From assembly GCA_027077185.1 (NCBI GenBank), contig JALTGJ010000417.1, positions 1-6,986 on the forward strand: a stretch of 6,986 nucleotides of DNA, in the 5' to 3' direction. This DNA is from Spirochaetales bacterium (GTDB taxonomy: Bacteria; Spirochaetota; Spirochaetia; B11-G9). Below, one piece after another: positions 6,313-6,986 of this stretch; the first letter of the stretch is position 1, and the number at the start of each line of letters is the position of its first letter. A program made the position numbers and the translations under genes. Below the pieces are notes generated by a model that saw only the letters and a program-made list of their open reading frames with translations, did not search any database and was not told the origin of the DNA.

Positions 6313-6986
6313 TTAATTCTCTGTTCTATATTTTTCCAGACTTTTAACAGGATTAGCATATGACTCAAAAACTATATCCCTAATCCTATTCGGTAAGCGT
6401 TTAAATCTTTTTAAAAAGTTACTAACATCTGTATTTGTATATTTACTGTCATATTTACTGGTTTTATTCAAAATATCGTATGCAATATAATTTGTTTTCC
6501 AAAGCTTGTAGCTTTTATGTATTTTCTCATCTAAAAAAGCAGCCATTTCATTTTCATTTTTAAATTTTCCGGAAACCGGCTCCGAAAAAGCCAATTGAAC
6601 TCTTCCCTTATACCCTTTTAAACCACCGGCTATATGAATAAGATCTTCATATTTCCTTTTCAAATGGAATCCATGAATTTTTTTCCTGTAAATAGACCAG
6701 CCTTTGGCCCTGTCCAGAGGATCATATTCATACGAAATAGAAACAGGAACTATCTGATATTTTTTAAGAAACACTGAAAATGACATTTCTTTCCTTTTAC
6801 TTAAATATAACATTTTTAGTACTGCAGGATTAGTATTATCAAGGCCGTCTTTTGCCCGGCCTTCTCTTTGAGCCAGCCAGATAGAACTGCCCTCATCGAT
6901 TACCTTACACATATAAGCTGATAACTTGAGAGATTCCCTTATCTGATCTCTCATTGGTAAATTCCTTTTTACAATTATACCATTAT
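6313..6986 (-). CDS. Glycerol-phosphate acyltransferase (PlsB/PlsC-like), C-terminal part; N-terminus beyond the window
   Basis: An internal ATG lies at 6954, but the reading frame stays open to the right edge. The upstream codons (NGIIVKRNLP before MRDQIRES) continue the family sequence, so the gene enters from outside. 223 residues are visible. IWLAQREGRAKDG (around 6882-6844) matches conserved block III of glycerolipid acyltransferases (E-G-x-R type; EGR at 6864-6856), which helps bind the glycerol-3-phosphate or lysophosphatidate phosphate. IVPVSISYEYDP (around 6753-6718) matches block IV. The catalytic H-x4-D block lies outside the window. The family transfers an acyl chain to glycerol-3-phosphate or 1-acyl-glycerol-3-phosphate in phospholipid synthesis at the inner membrane. 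It resembles the longer acyltransferase forms I recall from Bacteroidetes and spirochaetes more than short PlsC. Which acyl position it uses cannot be told here. Confidence 0.85.
   Translation of the reverse strand, partial: NGIIVKRNLPMRDQIRESLKLSAYMCKVIDEGSSIWLAQREGRAKDGLDNTNPAVLKMLYLSKRKEMSFSVFLKKYQIVPVSISYEYDPLDRAKGWSIYRKKIHGFHLKRKYEDLIHIAGGLKGYKGRVQLAFSEPVSGKFKNENEMAAFLDEKIHKSYKLWKTNYIAYDILNKTSKYDSKYTNTDVSNFLKRFKRLPNRIRDIVFESYANPVKSLEKYRTEN

Noticed and set aside
6955..6986. The acyltransferase looked like an N-terminally truncated or frameshifted gene starting at 6954.
   Set aside because: The same frame stays open to the window edge and encodes family-like residues (IVKRNLP) directly before the internal ATG. 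The gene is simply cut by the edge.

Overview
This AT-rich window carries seven protein-coding genes and no RNA gene, insertion sequence, CRISPR array or prophage. The mix of protein families suggests a low-GC member of the Spirochaetota: a membrane-anchored TPR protein ending in a decayed Mrr-like domain, a metallophosphoesterase with the 'SDxVDPLIYS' N-terminus, a ParB/sulfiredoxin-fold 'VRDGNHRVSVA' protein, a 'DKAGERD' lipoprotein and a GPAT-like acyltransferase. This assignment rests on remembered family resemblance, not on a search.

Layout, left to right. (1) Positions 1-2607, minus strand: two TPR genes in one probable transcription unit. The first-transcribed gene (about 2565 or 2607 down to 1855) encodes an exported TPR/coiled-coil protein. 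The second (1798 down to the left edge, still open there) encodes a large membrane-anchored protein with a coiled-coil linker and roughly ten TPR units. A 56-base gap between them holds a GC-rich hairpin. (2) Positions 2565-2630: a compact divergent control region in which two sigma-70-like promoters appear to be interlocked on the same DNA. (3) Positions 2631-5613, plus strand: a tight three-gene operon of TM-TPR-(degenerate Mrr) protein, metallophosphoesterase (2-base gap), and ParB-like/Srx-fold protein (ATGA overlap). (4) Positions 5627-6986, minus strand: the C-terminal part of a glycerol-phosphate acyltransferase entering from the right edge, followed 8 bases later by a lipoprotein or secreted protein gene. 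The plus and minus units converge with only 13 bases between stop codons and no obvious terminator.

How the genes may work together (inference). By the positive-inside rule, the large minus-strand TPR protein (MDKKK before its membrane helix) and its exported partner face the periplasm. The plus-strand TPR protein has its charges after the helix and should face the cytoplasm. The divergent locus could therefore supply TPR scaffolds to both faces of the inner membrane. The cytoplasmic one is co-expressed with a phosphoesterase lacking one canonical metal ligand and with a ParB-like protein of unknown role. The Mrr-like domain has lost the catalytic Q/E-x-K, so it is more likely a binding module than a nuclease.

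The least conventional observations are the interlocked divergent promoters with a possible AUU start codon, the inactive Mrr domain on a membrane TPR protein, and the conserved-looking operon around it.
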